This document shows, piece by piece, positions 42,978 to 53,256 of a DNA stretch of 64,000 nt; the first letter of the stretch is position 1, and the number at the start of each line of letters is the position of its first letter. The DNA is taken from positions 2,790,598 to 2,854,597 of the forward strand of contig CP134874.1 of the NCBI GenBank assembly GCA_037318855.1, written 5' to 3'. A program made the translations under genes and the position numbers. Origin of the DNA: Candidatus Sedimenticola sp. (ex Thyasira tokunagai). GTDB taxonomy: Bacteria; Pseudomonadota; Gammaproteobacteria; Chromatiales; Chromatiaceae. The notes under the pieces are model-generated. The model worked only from the letters and a program-made list of their open reading frames with translations. It had not been told where the DNA came from and made no database searches.

Positions 42978-44547
42978 CCCGCATGTTTCACCCAGCATTC
43001 GATTCGATGCTTTTTAACCCATACTAAGCAAGTCAGAAGCAAGATAGGAATGTATATCTTATCGAAGGTGGTTTTCTGACAATCAAAGCACACCTCCCCC
43101 TTACCCCCATTGTTTATCATCGTGCCGGGGCGGCACTCCTTGAGAACTATCCGGGTCGCAGACGAGCAACCACCAAGGCGAAGAGATCCTGATAAGGGTA
43201 AGCGCTGGAGAGCAGGAAGCGGATACGGCGCGTATTGCGCAGCATAACTGCACCGATCTTTAACAACTTGATCCGAAGCGTGCCTACTTGGCCTCTCGCC
43301 AGTTCTGTGCCCTTGAGCGCCAACCGGCGGATACTCTCCATCAGCACATAAGCCAGGCTGGAGAGGAGTAACCGGAACTGATTCGCCCACCAATAGTGGG
43401 CACTGGTACGATCTGCAAAGAGCCCCATCTGCTGCTCTTTAATCCGGTTCTCCATCTCGCCACGGGCACAGTAGAGATCATCGTAGAGTGCCTGCTTGTC
43501 ACCTTCCAGATTGGTGACGATGAAACGTGGATTGCGCCCCTTGTCTGTGACCTCCAGCTTAGCAATGACCTGGCGAGTATGTTTCCAACTCTTGGCGGCA
43601 TAGTGCAACCGGAAGAACTCCCGCTGTTTCTCGCCAGTCAGTTCGACAAGTTGTTCAACAATCTGCATACCCGGTTCAATCATCTGCTCCAGCCGCTTAT
43701 TGCGGGCAATACCAATGATGTACTTCACACCACGGCGTTCACACCAGTCCAGCATTCTATGGCGACAGAACCCGGAGTCTCCTCGGAAGATGATCTGAAC
43801 ATCGGGCCATTCCTGGCGCAGCCGTTTCGTCAGTAACGCCAGAATCGCCCATGTATGTTTCGCCCCGTCAACATTGCTGGGCCTCGGGTAGCTGATGAGC
43901 AATTGATCACCACAAAAGACATAGAGGGAAGAAAACAGTAGTGGCCATAATAGCCATGGAAAAAAGCGTCCCTCCTGCATACCATGAACTTGATCATCGG
44001 TGGCATCAAAGTCCAGGATCAACTCATCGGGAGGAGAGTCAAAGAAGCGATGAATTGGTCGATCAACACCCTATGGATATCGACTGCCGCCTTTCTTCCA
44101 GTACGGCCCTCAAGCCGACAGAGGGTAGACTGACTACCCAATTTCTGTTCCCGGTCGACAGCCGTCTGCAAAGCAGGATCATTACGCAGGGTTTTGTGAT
44201 CGTTGAGGTCTTCATAGCCCAAGCCTAGACCGTAAACACGTTGTCGTAGCAGGCTCAGTTGGGAGTGAGTGATGTAATCAGGATTTCGCGGATCTGGAAT
44301 GACGGCATCAACCGCTTTCATTAAACCGAGTCGCCTGTCGATCTGTCTCAGTAGAAGCACACCCCCATCTGAAGTAATGTCGCCGCCGCTAAATTCGGCC
44401 TGTACCTTGCGGCGTTTAAGGACTGGAAATTCCAGAACAGTTTGGTTACAGTTTGTCACAGGCAGAATCCTTTTCGATTACAGTGTAAGTAACTGAATTA
44501 TATCGAATATACGAGGATTCTGCCTTTTATTTTGTGAAATATTGGGG
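42978..44547 (-). mobile_element. IS1380-family element, copy 2, with CTAG duplication
   Basis: 1570 bp with the same ends as copy 1, inverted. CTAG is repeated at 42974 and 44548. Together the two target sites read CTAR. Confidence 0.9.
43147..44459 (-). pseudogene. IS1380 transposase, one frameshift
   Basis: The N-terminal frame (44019-44459) and C-terminal frame (43147-44022) meet at the DSPPDELILDFDATDD region, where a one-base change near 44030 breaks translation. Otherwise collinear with copy 1, including the block missing there (FADRTSAHYWWANQFRLLLSSLAY). Confidence 0.88.
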
Positions 44548-44682
44548 CTAGTGACTGTAGTATCGACCACACATGCAGAATAGAAGAAGCAGTCCATCAT
44601 TTAGGTTCAACAACTACAAAATCGATTACTCCCCCAAATGGAGGGCATGCATAGCCCAGAAAGTAGCGTTCATTTGCCACAT

Positions 44683-44717
44683 AAAAAAACGCCCTGCAAT
44701 GCAGAGCGTTTTTGTTT
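44683..44717. terminator. Bidirectional rho-independent terminator
   Basis: Stem AAACGCCCTGC / GCAGAGCGTTT with A-run before and T-run after. Lies beyond the original end of the cytochrome gene at 44734. Confidence 0.8.
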
Positions 44718-44733
44718 CAGTTTGTAAAACGTA

Positions 44734-45760
44734 TTATCCGTTCAGGTCTTCCGGATCCCGGGACAGCGCTTTCTTACCCGAGAACATGTAAGCGAGTCTT
44801 CGATTTCGTGATGCAAAACGGGACATCCAAGTCCCCCTTTTGAACTCAATCTTCGACAGCCTATTATTGCCCCGGCCGTCCCGGTCTCCAGCACTACGCA
44901 ATAACATCGCAAGCTCGTTACTGCTTCGTCGCTGGCTCCCGAGATGACTTGACGTCGCGTTCGTATGCGATCTTTGGATTCCCTCTGGCGCTATGCGCAC
45001 GCCGGGCATCCAGTATCGCCTCGCGACTACCGGGGACTAACCGCCTCGGCTTTCAGCCTTCCTTGACGGTCAGCGCCGATACCAGTGATCCCCCTTCTCT
45101 GATCTCAGTACGTACCACGACAAGTATATGCAGCAGAATCAGGAACATCAGGAAGTAGGATGTATAGATATGTACCGCTCCGAATGGCCCTTTGAATGCC
45201 TTCAGCTCTTTGTAAGCCACCGTATCAGTGCCGGTTTTGTCATACGGCTTGATCGTAGCAGCATCAACACCTTCAGCTGCGATCTGCTGTGCAAAAGAGG
45301 AACCGAACGGCGGATAATAGATATCAGTACCGGCACGAACCAGACCAGTTACAGCCATAACCACCAGCGCAAGCATAATCACCACAACAGCCAGACGCCC
45401 AAGCGGATTATGACCAAGCCACTGTTGCGGCTCACCACTTTTCACGCTGCTCACATACGATGAGAGCGTGGCAGAAAAGCCCTTGCCCGGCACAATACTA
45501 CTCCAGCGCGCAAATCGGTTGCCGATAAAACCCCATACCAGCCTGATCGCCAGATTGATCACAAACAGATAACCAATCAGCACATGTATGGTTTTCAGCG
45601 TGATCTTCGCTTCCAGGCTGGTGATGCCCATATCCTTCTTGAATAACATCATCAGGCCCATAAAAATCAACAACAGGACTGTTGTGAAATTGACCCAGTG
45701 AAAGATTCGCGTAGGTGCATCCCATACCTGATACTGTTCCAATAATTTTTCTTTCACCAT
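44734..45760 (-). pseudogene. Cytochrome b561-family protein, C-terminus displaced by a structured element
   Basis: The main part (45076-45760) has four membrane spans and heme His residues in TRIFHWVNFTT, TIHVLIGYLF, GAVHIYTSYF and LLHILVV, like di-heme cytochrome b subunits of membrane redox complexes. The element at 44789-45075 replaces the tail. Translation now ends ...LVSALTVKEG (235 aa). The old tail MFSGKKALSRDPEDLNG lies beyond the element, one base out of frame if cut at the usual boundaries. Since only the cytoplasmic tail changes, the protein may still work. Confidence 0.8.
44789..45075 (-). mobile_element. 287-bp structured element, type B, in the cytochrome gene
   Basis: TAAGCGAGTC...GACGGTCAGCG, nearly identical to the copies at 46761 and 14500. 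Same direction as the gene. Confidence 0.9.
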
Positions 45761-45919
45761 AAATCTCCGAGGTTATTATTAAATATGATGGATACTGAAC
45801 ACCACTTTTGACAATAACTCGATGCGAAAGGTGCGGGATCGCTCCTGCATGGGTCACTAGAAGCTCCGCCTATAGTTGTTCCTGCAACTTAGGGGGAGTA
45901 GCTCACGTAGTGTAAATAC
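45761..45919. other. Gap between the RHH gene and the cytochrome
   Basis: 159 bp with no gene; contains the start region of the cytochrome gene (promoter not assigned). Confidence 0.3.
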
Positions 45920-46101
45920 CTATTTACTCATATACTCACGTAATGCAGCGACCACCATATCTGTGATATTGGTGTCGTTTGCCACTGCGTAGATTTTTAC
46001 CTCACGGTAAAAGCTATAGGTACGTTTGCATTAAGGCGGGTTGCCCCCTCTTTATCTGGGTGCTGATGCCCTTCCCTGCTTTTTTTGACTTTCAATCTCA
46101 T
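45920..46101 (-). pseudogene. Small ribbon-helix-helix protein (ParG/CopG-like), one-base deletion
   Basis: The ATG at 46101 overlaps the parA stop (ATGA). The first frame reads MRLKVKKSREGHQHPDKEGATRLNANVPIAF. Restoring one T near 46008 continues YREVKIYAVANDTNITDMVVAALREYMSK, a ribbon-helix-helix domain (60 aa total). Such proteins bind the centromere and partner with ParA. Broken here, unless the missing base is a sequence error. Confidence 0.7.
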
Positions 46102-46736
46102 GCGAAGGCCTCCCGCAACTGTTTAACCAAGTGATTGATCTCCCAAGCGGCCTCTCCACTGGGTTCCATATCGAGGGCAGTTTGCCCCTCGGCCAGGGCT
46201 TTGGCGAAAACGGTTCGGTCATGAATCGAGCCATCGAACAATGGCAGCTCGTAGTCCTTCACCACGTCCCGCACCTCTCTGGCCAGGGTGGTGCCCTTCT
46301 TCGCTCGGTTGATCTGAAAAGCGACGCTTGGCGTGCCATCGGCCAGCGCTTGGCGCTGCTTAACCTGACTCACCAGGCTTTCACAAGCCCATAGATCGAG
46401 CGGTGAGGGCTGAACAGGAATAATGACCAGGTGGGCAGTAGAAATGGCATGAGCGGCCATCTCTTCCAGCTTGGCGGCTCCGTCGATAATCACCCAGTCG
46501 TGGTTTTGTGCCAACTCGCCCACATTACCTTTCAGTGAGCCGGCGCGATCTACGCCATAAACCGGGAATGCATCACCTCCGGCTTGCTCGTGCCAGTCCC
46601 TGGCCGAGCCTTGCGGATCGGTATCGACCAAAACGATACGCTCGCCTCCCAGGCCTAGGGCGCGAGCCAAGTACAGTGCCAACGTGGTCTTTCCCGCACC
46701 GCCTTTCGGGTTCAATACTGCAACAATATTACTCAT
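46098..46736 (-). CDS. ParA-family partition ATPase
   Basis: 212 aa from MSNIVAVLNPKGGAGKTTLALYLARALG. The deviant Walker A (KGGAGKTT), Walker A' (LVDTDPQGSA) and Walker B region (DWVIIDGAAKLEEMA) are all present. Drives partition of plasmids or integrated elements with a small RHH partner, which follows directly. Suggests that this segment came from a plasmid or ICE. The structured element sits 24 bp upstream of the start and may disturb the promoter. Confidence 0.9.
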   Translation of the reverse strand: MSNIVAVLNPKGGAGKTTLALYLARALGLGGERIVLVDTDPQGSARDWHEQAGGDAFPVYGVDRAGSLKGNVGELAQNHDWVIIDGAAKLEEMAAHAISTAHLVIIPVQPSPLDLWACESLVSQVKQRQALADGTPSVAFQINRAKKGTTLAREVRDVVKDYELPLFDGSIHDRTVFAKALAEGQTALDMEPSGEAAWEINHLVKQLREAFA

Positions 46737-46760
46737 ATGCGCACTCACTTATTTACTTAT

Positions 46761-47047
46761 TAAGCGAGTCTTCTATTTCGTGATGCAAAACGGGACATCC
46801 AAGTCCCCCTTTTGAACTCAATCTTCGACAGCCTATTATTGCCCCGGCCGTCCCGGTCTCCAGCACTACGCAATAACATCGCAAGCTCGTTACTGCTTCG
46901 TCGCTGGCTCCCGAGATGACTTAACGTCGCGTTCGTATGCGATCTTTGGATTCCCTCTGGCGCTATGCGCACGCCGGGCATCCAGTATCGCCTCGCGACT
47001 ACCGGGGACTAACCGCCTCGGCTCTCAGCCTTCCTTGGCGGTCAGCG
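46761..47047 (-). mobile_element. 287-bp structured element, type B, between parA and the I-E array
   Basis: TAAGCGAGTCTTCTATTTCG...GGCGGTCAGCG. It ends 20 bp before the degenerate terminal CRISPR repeat, so it may have removed or capped the leader-distal end of the array. Confidence 0.9.
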
Positions 47048-47067
47048 AGGGAGGTTCTTGCAAAACC

Positions 47068-49107
47068 ATTTCATACCCACGGGCGTGGGGAAGACATCCC
47101 ATAGGTACGGGTTCTTCTGAATCCCTTAGAAACACCCCCACGGGCGTGGGGAAGACCCTGTATAGTGGAGTAGGTGACAGAACAATCTAGAAACACCCCC
47201 ACGGGCGTGGGGAAGACCGCATATGAAGCAGCTTCAGCAATAGAATTAGAGAAACACCCCCACGGGCGTGGGGAAGACTCCATCTCATCCATACGATTCG
47301 CTTGAACTACAGAAACACCCCCACGGGCGTGGGGAAGACCATATGGTAAACCTATTTCACTTACCGTACTGAGAAACACCCCCACGGGCGTGGGGAAGAC
47401 CATTACCATTAGGTGCATCAGTAACATCAAAAGGAAACACCCCCACGGGCGTGGGGAAGACTTGCTATACCTGTAGCATTTCCATTTATATCTGGAAACA
47501 CCCCCACGGGCGTGGGGAAGACGGCATCAGAACAATGCTCGGAAAATATGGGTAGGAAACACCCCCACGGGCGTGGGGAAGACTTCATCCCGTCAAACAT
47601 ATTGTCTTGATTTGTGGAAACACCCCCACGGGCGTGGGGAAGACTTGCTATACCTGTAGCATTTCCATTTATATCTGGAAACACCCCCACGGGCGTGGGG
47701 AAGACTGAGCGGTATTGCTATCTCAATGGCAACTGATGGAAACACCCCCACGGGCGTGGGGAAGACTAGTTCAAGGCGATGATGAATGGGCGAATATTGG
47801 AAACACCCCCACGGGCGTGGGGAAGACTAACTGCTGCTGTTTGATTATTTGTAATATTAGGAAACACCCCCACGGGCGTGGGGAAGACGTTGTATCTGTC
47901 CCGGTTCCATTGCCACCACTAGAAACACCCCCACGGGCGTGGGGAAGACATACTCGCACATTAAAACTATATATTTAATCGAGAAACACCCCCACGGGCG
48001 TGGGGAAGACCGGCTTCTAGTAGCGTCTGGTATTGATTATTTGGAAACACCCCCACGGGCGTGGGGAAGACAAAGACATGATGCCACAACAACCACAACA
48101 AACAGAAACACCCCCACGGGCGTGGGGAAGAATAGATAAGCTCGACATTGGAGAGCCAGGAACAGAAACACCCCCACGGGCGTGGGGAAGGCCTAATGGC
48201 TCTTTAGAGATTATCTCTGGTAATATAAACACCCCCACGGGCGTGGGGAAGAATTGTTTCTGCATTATCGTAATCATGAATAAACATAAACACCCCCACG
48301 GGCGTGGGGAAGACCATCTTCTAGATCTTCTATGACTGGTTTTTTCAGAAACACCCCCACGGGCGTGGGGAAGAATAGGTCTATTGAAAGATCAAAGCAG
48401 TGTAATAATAAACACCCCCACGGGCGTGGGGAAGACCTTTAGCTGCTTTAGCTGCTCTAGCTGCTTCTAGAAACACCCCCACGGGCGTGGGGAAGAGCTA
48501 TCTCTCTAACTTTCCTGTCAACTACAAATGGAAACACCCCCACGGGCGTGGGGAAGACTATGCTCTAATACTCTTGGGTTGTCGCTTTTTGAAACACCCC
48601 CACGGGCGTGGGGAAGACCAATCCATGCAAAAGCGGGCGATTTCACAGGTGGAAACACCCCCACGGGCGTGGGGAAGACTTACCTCCAGCCTGTAAAGGG
48701 GTATTATATTTAGAAACACCCCCACGGGCGTGGGGAAGACTCTCTTTTATACCCTCTTCTATGGTGTTTTTTAGAAACACCCCCACGGGCGTGGGGAAGA
48801 CTGTTTTCTTGGTCTTTTCACAGACACCGAAATAGAAACACCCCCACGGGCGTGGGGAAGACCTAATATAAACAGTAAATAAGTGAAAATATATAGAAAC
48901 ACCCCCACGGGCGTGGGGAAGACCATATTGTTATAGTTTACTATGTGATTAGTATAGAAACACCCCCACGGGCGTGGGGAAGACTTTCTGTCTTAATAAG
49001 CTAACCGCATTTAACCAGAAACACCCCCACGGGCGTGGGGAAGACCTTTCTCACCTACTGTATGTAAATCAGGAAACAGGAAACACCCCCACGGGCGTGG
49101 GGAAGAC
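47068..49107 (-). CRISPR. Type I-E CRISPR array, 33 repeats plus a degenerate end repeat, 33 spacers
   Basis: 28-bp repeats (plus-strand start GAAACACCCCCACGG) at about 61-bp intervals from 47129 to 49080. The terminal repeat at 47068-47095 is degenerate. Repeats between about 48105 and 48531 carry variants (GAAGAA, GAAGGC or GAAGAG endings, TAAAC starts). The spacer at 47462-47494 recurs exactly at 47645-47677. On the minus strand the repeat starts GTCTTCCCCACGCC, and the leader is on the right beside cas2. Confidence 0.97.
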
Positions 49108-49155
49108 ACCAATAAATTGTAAAAGAGCTTGAGGTTATACACAACATATTGTGTT
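49108..49155 (-). promoter_or_regulatory. Type I-E leader
   Basis: Only about 48 bp separate the newest repeat from the cas2 stop, with an AT-rich ACACAACATATTGTGTT palindrome. Part of the leader must overlap cas2 if it is of normal length. Confidence 0.6.
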
Positions 49156-49443
49156 TTAGGGTTGCGCCTCTTTTTCAATAACCAGTTGCAGTCCAGAGAA
49201 CTGGGGCATACTACGTTTAGTATCACCCACCCCGTGTATCTCATAACCCGGTGCCTGGGCAATTTGGCTGAAAACCATCAATCCACTCTCTGGTGGGCAA
49301 TGTTTATAGAGATACTCCACCACCTTTTTCGCCACCGAGTCTTTAACACCCGAGACAAACACATTGGCCCTGGCCTCAACGAACCAAAGCTTCATCCTCC
49401 CTCTGATGGCAGGGGGCAGGTTATTTGCGATGACGACAAGCAC
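49156..49443 (-). CDS. cas2: Cas2e, type I-E
   Basis: 95 aa. MLVVIANNLPPAIRGRMKLWFVEARANVFVSGV is the characteristic Cas2e start, lacking the usual Asp of other Cas2 families. It overlaps cas1 by 23 bp. Structural partner of Cas1 in spacer integration. Confidence 0.95.
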   Translation of the reverse strand: MLVVIANNLPPAIRGRMKLWFVEARANVFVSGVKDSVAKKVVEYLYKHCPPESGLMVFSQIAQAPGYEIHGVGDTKRSMPQFSGLQLVIEKEAQP

Positions 49444-50320
49444 GCGGCTTCCCTCCTCCCAGCATCTCCTCTATGTCGGGTCCAACGCGCGTAAGAAGAT
49501 CCATCTCGATCACCCGTTTACGAAAAGTGCTGGAAACCTTGTGATGATTGTATCTTCCCGCCATCTCCAGCGTCAGAAAAAAGGCAAGATCGATACACAA
49601 CTCCTCTTTGTAGAGATCGGCGAGGTCATAGATAAAGGGCAACGGACTGCCTGAATGAATGAAGCCGATATGGGGCGAGTAGCCCATGCTGTGTACGGCT
49701 GAACAGAGGATACCGTAGAGAGCGGCATTGGCCGAGGTGAGTACCCGGTTGGTTATATCGCCCATCTCAAACTTGCCTGGTTGATAGCTACGCCCTTTCC
49801 AGCCTACCTGATACTGCTCCACCTTTTGCTCATAGAGTTGGCGCACCCGGTAACCTTCCATCCCCATCATCTCTTTAAGGTTTTTCCCTACCAGATCGGC
49901 CGTGGGAAAACGTCTGGCAAACATCTTTCTGGCCACCTCAACCGATTTATCACTATCGGCCGCCAGCAGCATCTGTTTACGCAGATTGCGACTGTCTGCA
50001 GTTGGATTTATACCCGCAGCATAGAAGAGCAAGCTATCCTCCCCCACCCAGCAGACACTGCAGTTGGATGCCCCCATCACCTTGACTGCTTCATGGGTGA
50101 TAGTGGTACCCGGTCCCAACAGCAGGCAATTAATAGTGGCTATGGGTAACCTGACCACGTTGTTGTCGCAGTCGATCCATTTAACGCTGCTATCATCGAT
50201 CTCCAGCCGTCCCCGTTCCAAATAGATAAAGGGGTATTTATCTTTGACCTGGGGCAGAGTATCGCGGGTGACCTTGATCAGCAGCCGGTTCCCTGCCGCA
50301 CCCTCCTTGGTCGTACTCAT
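49421..50320 (-). CDS. cas1: Cas1e, type I-E
   Basis: 299 aa. Catalytic His in HIGFIHSGSPLPFIYDLADLYKEE, which also supplies the acidic residues, and upstream Asn/Glu region ANAALYGILCSAVHSMG. The frame is intact. It overlaps cas5 by 4 bp (ATGA). Integrates new spacers with Cas2e. Confidence 0.95.
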   Translation of the reverse strand: MSTTKEGAAGNRLLIKVTRDTLPQVKDKYPFIYLERGRLEIDDSSVKWIDCDNNVVRLPIATINCLLLGPGTTITHEAVKVMGASNCSVCWVGEDSLLFYAAGINPTADSRNLRKQMLLAADSDKSVEVARKMFARRFPTADLVGKNLKEMMGMEGYRVRQLYEQKVEQYQVGWKGRSYQPGKFEMGDITNRVLTSANAALYGILCSAVHSMGYSPHIGFIHSGSPLPFIYDLADLYKEELCIDLAFFLTLEMAGRYNHHKVSSTFRKRVIEMDLLTRVGPDIEEMLGGGKPRACRHRK

Positions 50321-51036
50321 ACGGTGATGACGGTCACCCGCCTACCTCTGTACTGCTTATGAGGACCGAACTGGATCGGTACATCGTTAAGCGTGATCAC
50401 CTCCCCCTCATGCTCACCACTCAATACCCAAAAATCGACCGCCCTGCCCTTCTCTGAAGCGATGGCATCTGCCGCTAATTCCGCCGTCTCCCCGCTTTCA
50501 TATAATCCGCGAAAAATAAAGTCGGTAGGCACGCAGCTCTTGCGCCCCAAATAGAGATCCCAGCAGGGGTTCTGTAGGGCCTCGGCAATGACATCCGACT
50601 CCGCCGTTGGTAGGGGCAATATAATTGCGTAGGCCATATCCTGCAGGTAGTAGCGGTAGGTCATTTTGGTTCCTCCTCCCACCGCTTTTTTTCCTTCACT
50701 GGTTTTGGGGATCAGTAGGCTCTGCCAGGGGTCTTTGTCGTTATATCCACTTCCCACCATGTGAAAATCCCTCAGCAGTGGTTCACGCGCCACCCTGACG
50801 GGCTTATTATCACCAAAGGTTTGGGCCCGCACATAGGCAGTCACACGCTGTGGGTAGTCGGCCAGTTGTGCCAGCCACTCCCGCTGCGTCCCACCTCGCC
50901 CAAGGGCGCAACAGATCAGCCCAAGCACCCCAGAGCGGGTGGGGAAATCCAGGCTGTCACGACGACCAAACCGTGAGTCCGCCCCCCACGACTGCAGGGG
51001 GGCCTCCAACCACATCAACAGGTAGGGATCACTCAC
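50317..51036 (-). CDS. cas5: Cas5e, type I-E
   Basis: 239 aa from a GTG (VSDPYLLMWLEAPLQSWGADSRFG) that overlaps the cas7 stop. An upstream ATG at 51078 is possible but would extend into cas7. YLLMWLEAPLQSWG is the Cas5e signature. Binds the 5' handle of the crRNA in Cascade. Confidence 0.9.
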   Translation of the reverse strand: MSDPYLLMWLEAPLQSWGADSRFGRRDSLDFPTRSGVLGLICCALGRGGTQREWLAQLADYPQRVTAYVRAQTFGDNKPVRVAREPLLRDFHMVGSGYNDKDPWQSLLIPKTSEGKKAVGGGTKMTYRYYLQDMAYAIILPLPTAESDVIAEALQNPCWDLYLGRKSCVPTDFIFRGLYESGETAELAADAIASEKGRAVDFWVLSGEHEGEVITLNDVPIQFGPHKQYRGRRVTVITV

Positions 51037-52069
51037 CGTGCACCTCGGCATGGGTGGAGAGAGCGCCCACCAGGTCATCTATGGAGAACGTCTCATCCTC
51101 TCCGAAGGTATATTCGGCAATCTTGCCAAACAGAGAGCCGGCCAGCTTCTCTTGTTTTCCAAGATAGACGTTCATCGCCTTAATGCTAGGCTGAAGGAAA
51201 CCGCCGTCGCGGGGCTTAATGGCCGTCTCGAAGGGGATCTGCAATCGCTGCCCCTGGCGTACCATCACCTTGGCAAACGCCCAGGGGGATGCCCCTGACT
51301 GAGTGGTCTGGCGGGCACTGGGGACGGCCACATAAAGCGCCTTGGTGAAGGCGGCCACCGCCTCGGGGAGCACTGTTCCACCCAAGGTCTGCCATAACTG
51401 CCCCAGATCAAGGCTGATGTAGCGATAGTAGGTGGCAGAGTTGAACTCCATGCTACCCATGTGGGCCGAACCTGTATCCTCCTGCAGGTCATCCAGGGCG
51501 GTAAAAAACTCCACCTCGTTGCTGACTTTATGGGTAGAGATTGCGTGAGCGAAAGAGCAGGCGGCCTCAACATTCAGCTCAGCGGCCTGTGCCACCATGC
51601 GGCCAAACAGTGCGATATCGAGCCCATCCAGTGCCGGCTTGAATACTTTTTTGGCCAATTTATGGATCTCTTTCTCTTTGATTTGCTCATGATCAAACGC
51701 CTTCTCCTGAGCATACAGGGCAAAAGCGGTCGCCTCGGTCTCAGTATAGAAATGCAGAGTATCTTTGGTTAATGCTTTGGCGATTTTTTCTCCACATGCC
51801 TCGGCCTGTTCTTCGGTTGCGCCTAGTTTCAGGCACGCCTTGTGGGTCACCTCATCGACCTTCTTGGTGCGCATCGCCAGTTTTACCCCAAAATTCTGCA
51901 TAGCAAGTCGCACCTGCCGTTTCCAGCTCTGAGAGCTGACCCGGGCGCGGGTGGTGCCACCGATCATCGCAGTCTTGGGGGCACCCACATCATCACGGTT
52001 GAGGCAGGTAACCGGGAAGGATTGCAGGATGTGAAATTCGATTCGGGTGTTCTTCAATTGGTTTTTCAT
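51029..52069 (-). CDS. cas7: Cas7e (Cse4/CasC) backbone subunit, type I-E
   Basis: 346 aa from MKNQLKNTRIEFHILQSFPVTCLNRDDVGAPKTA, the Cas7e signature with the LNRDD..G.PK motif. RARVSSQSWKRQVR follows. Six copies coat the crRNA in Cascade. The frame is intact. Confidence 0.95.
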   Translation of the reverse strand: MKNQLKNTRIEFHILQSFPVTCLNRDDVGAPKTAMIGGTTRARVSSQSWKRQVRLAMQNFGVKLAMRTKKVDEVTHKACLKLGATEEQAEACGEKIAKALTKDTLHFYTETEATAFALYAQEKAFDHEQIKEKEIHKLAKKVFKPALDGLDIALFGRMVAQAAELNVEAACSFAHAISTHKVSNEVEFFTALDDLQEDTGSAHMGSMEFNSATYYRYISLDLGQLWQTLGGTVLPEAVAAFTKALYVAVPSARQTTQSGASPWAFAKVMVRQGQRLQIPFETAIKPRDGGFLQPSIKAMNVYLGKQEKLAGSLFGKIAEYTFGEDETFSIDDLVGALSTHAEVHGE

Positions 52070-52095
52070 AGTCAAATCCTTGGATAATGATGTCA

Positions 52096-52722
52096 TTAAA
52101 GTTCAAAGGGGTTGTTGAGAGGTACGATCTGCAGCAGGCCAAAGCCAAAAGCACGCCCCCGGCCAATACCCTGTCCAAAGCTCTGAATAAAGCGGCTGCG
52201 ATCAAGAACCTGTAGCGCCCCCTTGAGGGTGGCGCTGCCGTGGGTCAGGGTCTGACCGGCCTTAACGAAACGTTGCACACTCAGCTGCTGGATCTGCAAC
52301 TGCTCTGGAACCACCCGAAATCCCCAGTTACTAACGGCACGTTGGATAAACCATGCCATCACCGCTTCACGCCCACGCACGGCAATCAGCTTTTTGCCGG
52401 CGCTATCACGATAGGTCGGGTTCACGGTGACCTCAAAACCATAGTACCCATGGTGCAGAAAATCCTCGGGAATCAATTTTGAGACCACCTCACCATACTC
52501 AGGCGGGTTGGGCTCACGGTTGGATAGCAGCAGAATCTGACGTTGGTGAAAATCCCTGCCCTTGTCAGCATAAAGGATGCCGCTGGAGCGGCTGGCTCGC
52601 TTCTCCTCTGCTGTCCGTTGATCATCAAACAGACTATAAACCACCCGGTGAATGGAGTAGGGATCGGTGATCTTCAGTGCCTTGCAGTCGTGCCGGCTCA
52701 GTCTTAATACGGCAGCGATCAT
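52096..52722 (-). CDS. cas6e: Cas6e (Cse3) crRNA endonuclease, type I-E
   Basis: 208 aa from MIAAVLRLSRHDCKALKITDPYSIHRVVYSLFDD (overlaps cse2 by 4 bp). The catalytic His region DPYSIHRVVYSLF and the C-terminal G-rich loop SFGQGIGRGRAFGFGLLQI are present. Cuts repeats in the pre-crRNA. Its place between cse2 and cas7 differs from the E. coli order (after cas5). Confidence 0.95.
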   Translation of the reverse strand: MIAAVLRLSRHDCKALKITDPYSIHRVVYSLFDDQRTAEEKRASRSSGILYADKGRDFHQRQILLLSNREPNPPEYGEVVSKLIPEDFLHHGYYGFEVTVNPTYRDSAGKKLIAVRGREAVMAWFIQRAVSNWGFRVVPEQLQIQQLSVQRFVKAGQTLTHGSATLKGALQVLDRSRFIQSFGQGIGRGRAFGFGLLQIVPLNNPFEL

Positions 52723-53240
52723 GGCTGCACCTCGGCAACGGTTCGACGGTAAAAGTCCTGGGCCCAACGCGCCTTGATTGTTTGGGCATCCCATCGGAAT
52801 TTGAGCAGCTGGTCCAGCAGGCGAGCATAGTCAAGCGAGTGATGATCACGTGAATCGATCAGGCTGAGAACGGGGCGCAGGATGCGGCACACCTCTTCTA
52901 CCGAATCGCAGGCCAGCAGCCGGCGTAGCCGCGCCTTGGCCTGATCGCTGTCATTGCCCTTTTCATAACATCCCGCGAGGGCCTGACCGATACCGCTGCT
53001 ACCATTCTGTTCGACCTTGGCTCGTGCCAGGGCTGCCGCCACGGTGGTAAATGGCAGGCGTAACCAGGGCTTGTCGATATCAATATGAAACGCGGCCAGG
53101 GTCTCCCAGCTCTGGTACTCGGTGGCAGGGTTATCCGCACGACGCAGACGGGCGGCCTCGCCCCTGTCCTGCTGGCAGCGCGTGAGGATAAAGGTGACAA
53201 AGGCCCGGCCGTGGCTGTCACTGTTTTGTTCCTGTTTCAT
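52719..53240 (-). CDS. cse2: Cse2 (Cas11), type I-E small subunit
   Basis: 173 aa. Helical, with the family segment RADNPATEYQSWETLAAFHIDIDKPWLRLPFTTVAAALA. Forms the belly of Cascade and stabilises the R-loop. 16 bp after cse1. Confidence 0.93.
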   Translation of the reverse strand: MKQEQNSDSHGRAFVTFILTRCQQDRGEAARLRRADNPATEYQSWETLAAFHIDIDKPWLRLPFTTVAAALARAKVEQNGSSGIGQALAGCYEKGNDSDQAKARLRRLLACDSVEEVCRILRPVLSLIDSRDHHSLDYARLLDQLLKFRWDAQTIKARWAQDFYRRTVAEVQP

Positions 53241-53256
53241 TGATAAGCTCCTTGGC

